Assembly (NCBI RefSeq): GCF_000721235.1
Contig: NZ_JOFH01000014.1
Location: 326,494 to 390,493, forward strand
DNA length: 64,000 nucleotides
Direction: 5' to 3'
Source of the DNA: Streptomyces olivaceus
Lineage (GTDB): Bacteria > Actinomycetota > Actinomycetes > Streptomycetales > Streptomycetaceae
Positions 61,856 to 64,000 of the stretch are shown here, in pieces. Below the pieces are notes generated by a model, which worked only from the letters and a program-made list of their open reading frames with translations, made no database searches and was not told the DNA's origin. The translations under genes were made by a program, and so were the position numbers. Every line of letters begins with the position of its first letter. Positions within the stretch are counted from its first letter, which is position 1.

Positions 61856-64000
61856 ATGCGGTGGTTGGTGGGGTGGAGCAGCGCCGCCGTGGGAGCCGCG
61901 GGCATCTCGGGAATCGCGGGAATCAACGGGTTCGACGGGTTCGACGGAGCGGGTGGCTCCGCCGGGGCCACCGGCTATGACGGCGAGACCGTGCAGCCCG
62001 TCGGCGCCCAGCCGCTGTGGGGCGACCCCGATCCCCTGTGGGCGGTCGGCGACTGGCGGCCCGACGAGGTGCGGGTCGTCTCGGCGGACGCGCAGACCCG
62101 GATCGCCGTGCTCGGCATCTGCGGCGCCACCGACGAGCAGTTGCGCGTCGCGCTGTTCGCCGCGCGCGGCGGCGCCCTCAGACATCTGACGGCGTGGCCC
62201 GGCAGCTACACGGCCGTCGTCCAGGTGGGGCGGCGGATCACCGTCTGCGGCGATCTCGCGGGCGCGCGGCCCGTGTTCCACACCCCGTGGGACGGCGGCA
62301 CCGCCTTCGCCACCGCCGCGCTGCCGCTCGCCGACCTCGTCGAGGCCAACCTCGATTTCGGCCACCTCGCGGCGCTGCTCGCCGCCCCCGACGTGCCGGC
62401 CGCGCTGGACGACTCCACTCCGTACGACGGCGTGAAGCGCGTTCCGCCGGGGCATGCGCTGATCCTGCGAGCCGGGGCGCGCGAGGTCGCCGGGTACGAG
62501 CCGGTGGCCTCCCTCGCCGTCGCGACGCCCTCCGCGGACCCCGGCCGCGCGGTGGACGGCGTGCGGGACGCCCTTGTGGAGGCGGTGCGCACGCGGCTCG
62601 CCGCGCCGCGGCACGTGCCCGGGGACGGCATCGACCCCGGGCCGGTCCCCGGCATGGGGCCCGCCGAACGCCGGGCGGCCCGCGGCATGCCGGTCCCGGG
62701 GATCGGGGCCGACCTGTCCGGCGGACCCGCCTCGGGCACGCTGGCGCTGCTCGCCGCCGGGCTGCCGGGGATGCCGGGAACCGTGCTCGGGCACGGCACC
62801 GGTGCGGGGGAGCGGCTGCTGGCCGTCACCTTCAACGACCTCGCCGTCGGCGGGCAGGAGCCCGAGCTGGCGCGGGCGGGGGCGCTGGCCGCCAATCCGC
62901 GGCTGCACCACGTGGTGGTCCCGGGCGGCGAGGAGATGCTGCCGTACGGCGTCCTCGACGGGCCCCTGACCGACGAACCCGGCCCCTCCCTGGTCGCCGC
63001 CGCCCGGCACCGGGTGCGGCTGGCCGCGGGCAGCGCCGACCACTTCACGGGGTACGGGGCGCGGCAGGTGCTGGACGCGCATCCGGCGCGCCTGGCCGAT
63101 CTGCTGATGGACCGCAAGCGGCGTCACCTGGTCCGGCCGGTCGCCGCGATGGCCAAGGCCGACGGGTCAGTGCTGGTCCCGGCGCGCGTGTACGGGGCGG
63201 CCCGGCGGCTGGCGCGGACGCCGTACCGGACGGGGCTCGAGGTGCTCGCGGAGCGGCTGCTGCGTCGGCGGTTCGACCCGCCGGGCGACGGGGCGACGGA
63301 CGCGTCGCTGGCCGCGCTGACCTGGGCCGCGCCGGGGCCGGCGGCGCGGTGGCTGACCGGAGAGGCGCTGGCTGAAGTATCGGTTCGTCTTCAGACGTCC
63401 TCGCAGCGGTCGGGGGTCGGGCCGGGGCAGCGGCCCGGTGACTTCCGCGCGCGGGCCGCGCTGGCACGGCAGGCGGCGGATGTGCGGGTCCTCGAACAGG
63501 CGGCGGAGGTCCGCTTCCAGCGGCTGCACGCGCCGTTCCTCGACAACCAGGTTGTCCGCGCCTGCCGTGCGCTGCCGGAGGCGCTGCGGGTGCAGCCGGG
63601 GGCGCGGGCGGAGATTCTGCGGACGGTGCTGGAGGGGGCGGGGGTGAGCGAGCTGCCGAGCGGGTGGGGGGCGCCCACGCAGGCGCTGGCCGCCTCCGCG
63701 GCGCGGACGGGGCTGCGGGCGTCGGCGGACTCCCTGCTGGGGCTCTTCGACACGCCGCTGCTCGCCGAGGCGGGGCTCGTGGAGGCGCGGGTGGTGCGCA
63801 AGGCGGTGCGCGCGACGGCCGCGGGGGAGCGGCTGCCGCTGGACGGGCTGGCCGACCTGGTCTCCCTGGAGCTGTGGCTCCGCCGCCTCCTCGCCCGCCG
63901 CGGCACCTGCTGGACGGGAACCCCGGCCCGCCAGCGCGCGGTACCGGGGGGCATCGCACCGCAGCGGGGGGCGCTGGGCGGGGCGGGGGCGGTTGTGCGA
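61856..64000 (+). CDS. Asparagine-synthase-like amidotransferase homologue (partial)
   Basis: Open for 715 codons to the window edge. The N-terminal part is class II glutaminase-like but lacks an N-terminal Cys (it begins MRWLVGWSSAAVGAAG), then shows LTAWPGSYTAVVQVG and VCGDLAGARPVFHT. The C-terminal part is the ATP-pyrophosphatase domain: ADLSGGPASGTLALLA replaces the normal SGGxDS loop, and VRFQRLHAPFLDNQVV matches the lasso-cyclase/AsnB C-terminal motif (PFLD). Such proteins include lasso-peptide cyclases, but no precursor or protease lies next to it in the window. ATG at 61856 follows GGAGGCGTCG. Confidence 0.82.
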   Translation, partial: MRWLVGWSSAAVGAAGISGIAGINGFDGFDGAGGSAGATGYDGETVQPVGAQPLWGDPDPLWAVGDWRPDEVRVVSADAQTRIAVLGICGATDEQLRVALFAARGGALRHLTAWPGSYTAVVQVGRRITVCGDLAGARPVFHTPWDGGTAFATAALPLADLVEANLDFGHLAALLAAPDVPAALDDSTPYDGVKRVPPGHALILRAGAREVAGYEPVASLAVATPSADPGRAVDGVRDALVEAVRTRLAAPRHVPGDGIDPGPVPGMGPAERRAARGMPVPGIGADLSGGPASGTLALLAAGLPGMPGTVLGHGTGAGERLLAVTFNDLAVGGQEPELARAGALAANPRLHHVVVPGGEEMLPYGVLDGPLTDEPGPSLVAAARHRVRLAAGSADHFTGYGARQVLDAHPARLADLLMDRKRRHLVRPVAAMAKADGSVLVPARVYGAARRLARTPYRTGLEVLAERLLRRRFDPPGDGATDASLAALTWAAPGPAARWLTGEALAEVSVRLQTSSQRSGVGPGQRPGDFRARAALARQAADVRVLEQAAEVRFQRLHAPFLDNQVVRACRALPEALRVQPGARAEILRTVLEGAGVSELPSGWGAPTQALAASAARTGLRASADSLLGLFDTPLLAEAGLVEARVVRKAVRATAAGERLPLDGLADLVSLELWLRRLLARRGTCWTGTPARQRAVPGGIAPQRGALGGAGAVVR

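Noticed and set aside
61215..62189. 324-codon + frame in the long intergenic region
   Set aside because: No ribosome site or recognisable domain, and its 3' half overlaps the true asparagine-synthase-like gene in another frame.
61856..64000. Lasso-peptide cluster at the right edge
   Set aside because: No precursor, RRE or protease is visible beside the asparagine-synthase homologue, and its PP-loop is degenerate; the window ends before downstream genes can be judged.

Overview
The window is high-GC actinobacterial DNA, almost certainly from the central chromosome of a Streptomyces. It carries bldC, valine dehydrogenase, a hrpA helicase, a c-di-AMP (ydaO-type) riboswitch ahead of an M23 peptidase, a sporulation-associated TPR regulator, and several GTG/TTG and leaderless starts. 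Gene order outside 7.5-29 kb matches what I remember of the S. coelicolor SCO4089-SCO4115 neighbourhood (from memory, not searched).

Layout: (i) 1-7.4 kb: vdh (cut by the left edge), a conserved hypothetical, bldC, a small CxxC protein, tRNA-Asp with a truncated second copy, hrpA. (ii) 7.6-9.5 kb: a two-gene ABC exporter preceded by an 8-codon translationally coupled mini-ORF. (iii) 9.5-29.1 kb: an accessory biosynthetic island. Eight overlapping minus-strand genes (21800 down to 9510) encode a pyridine-synthase-like protein, a glutamylating LanB-like dehydratase, a ThiF/RRE-like partner protein, a YcaO cyclodehydratase, an FMN dehydrogenase, a LanB elimination domain and two salicylate-hydroxylase-type flavoproteins. 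A 58-residue precursor peptide (22591-22767) and a second SagB-type dehydrogenase lie beside it. A plus-strand operon (24839-28357) encodes an adenylate-forming ligase plus the GriI/GriH pair that makes 3-amino-4-hydroxybenzoate (3,4-AHBA). A LuxR-type regulator closes the island. Together these predict a thiopeptide-like RiPP decorated with, or capped by, a 3,4-AHBA-derived aromatic unit; I do not recognise a described product of this composition.

(iv) 29.4-37.1 kb: a tRNA-Phe/Asp/Glu cluster with a 14-bp parS-like palindrome between the first two genes, a membrane metallophosphoesterase, a metallopeptidase, a lipoprotein, an RGG/RDD-repeat DEAD-box helicase, an APC permease and tRNA-Lys. 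(v) 37.1-39 kb: a peptidoglycan-amidase-like gene interrupted by a 265-residue LAGLIDADG-type intein placed in the predicted zinc-site loop. (vi) 39.2-51.5 kb: assorted metabolic and regulatory genes (M20 peptidase, TRIC-like channel, AraC, SDR, DUF4232, IclR/hydrolase, nitroreductase/TetR and methyltransferase/TetR divergent pairs with visible paired operators, and a RibD-like fusion in reversed domain order). (vii) 51.6-64 kb: initiator tRNA, a SpoIIE-type phosphatase, riboswitch plus M23 peptidase, aldo/keto reductase, PrsW-like protease, trmB, an L-2-hydroxyglutarate-oxidase-like gene, the sporulation-associated regulator, and an asparagine-synthase-like protein cut by the right edge.

Functions are read from motifs and remembered family features; no database search was run.
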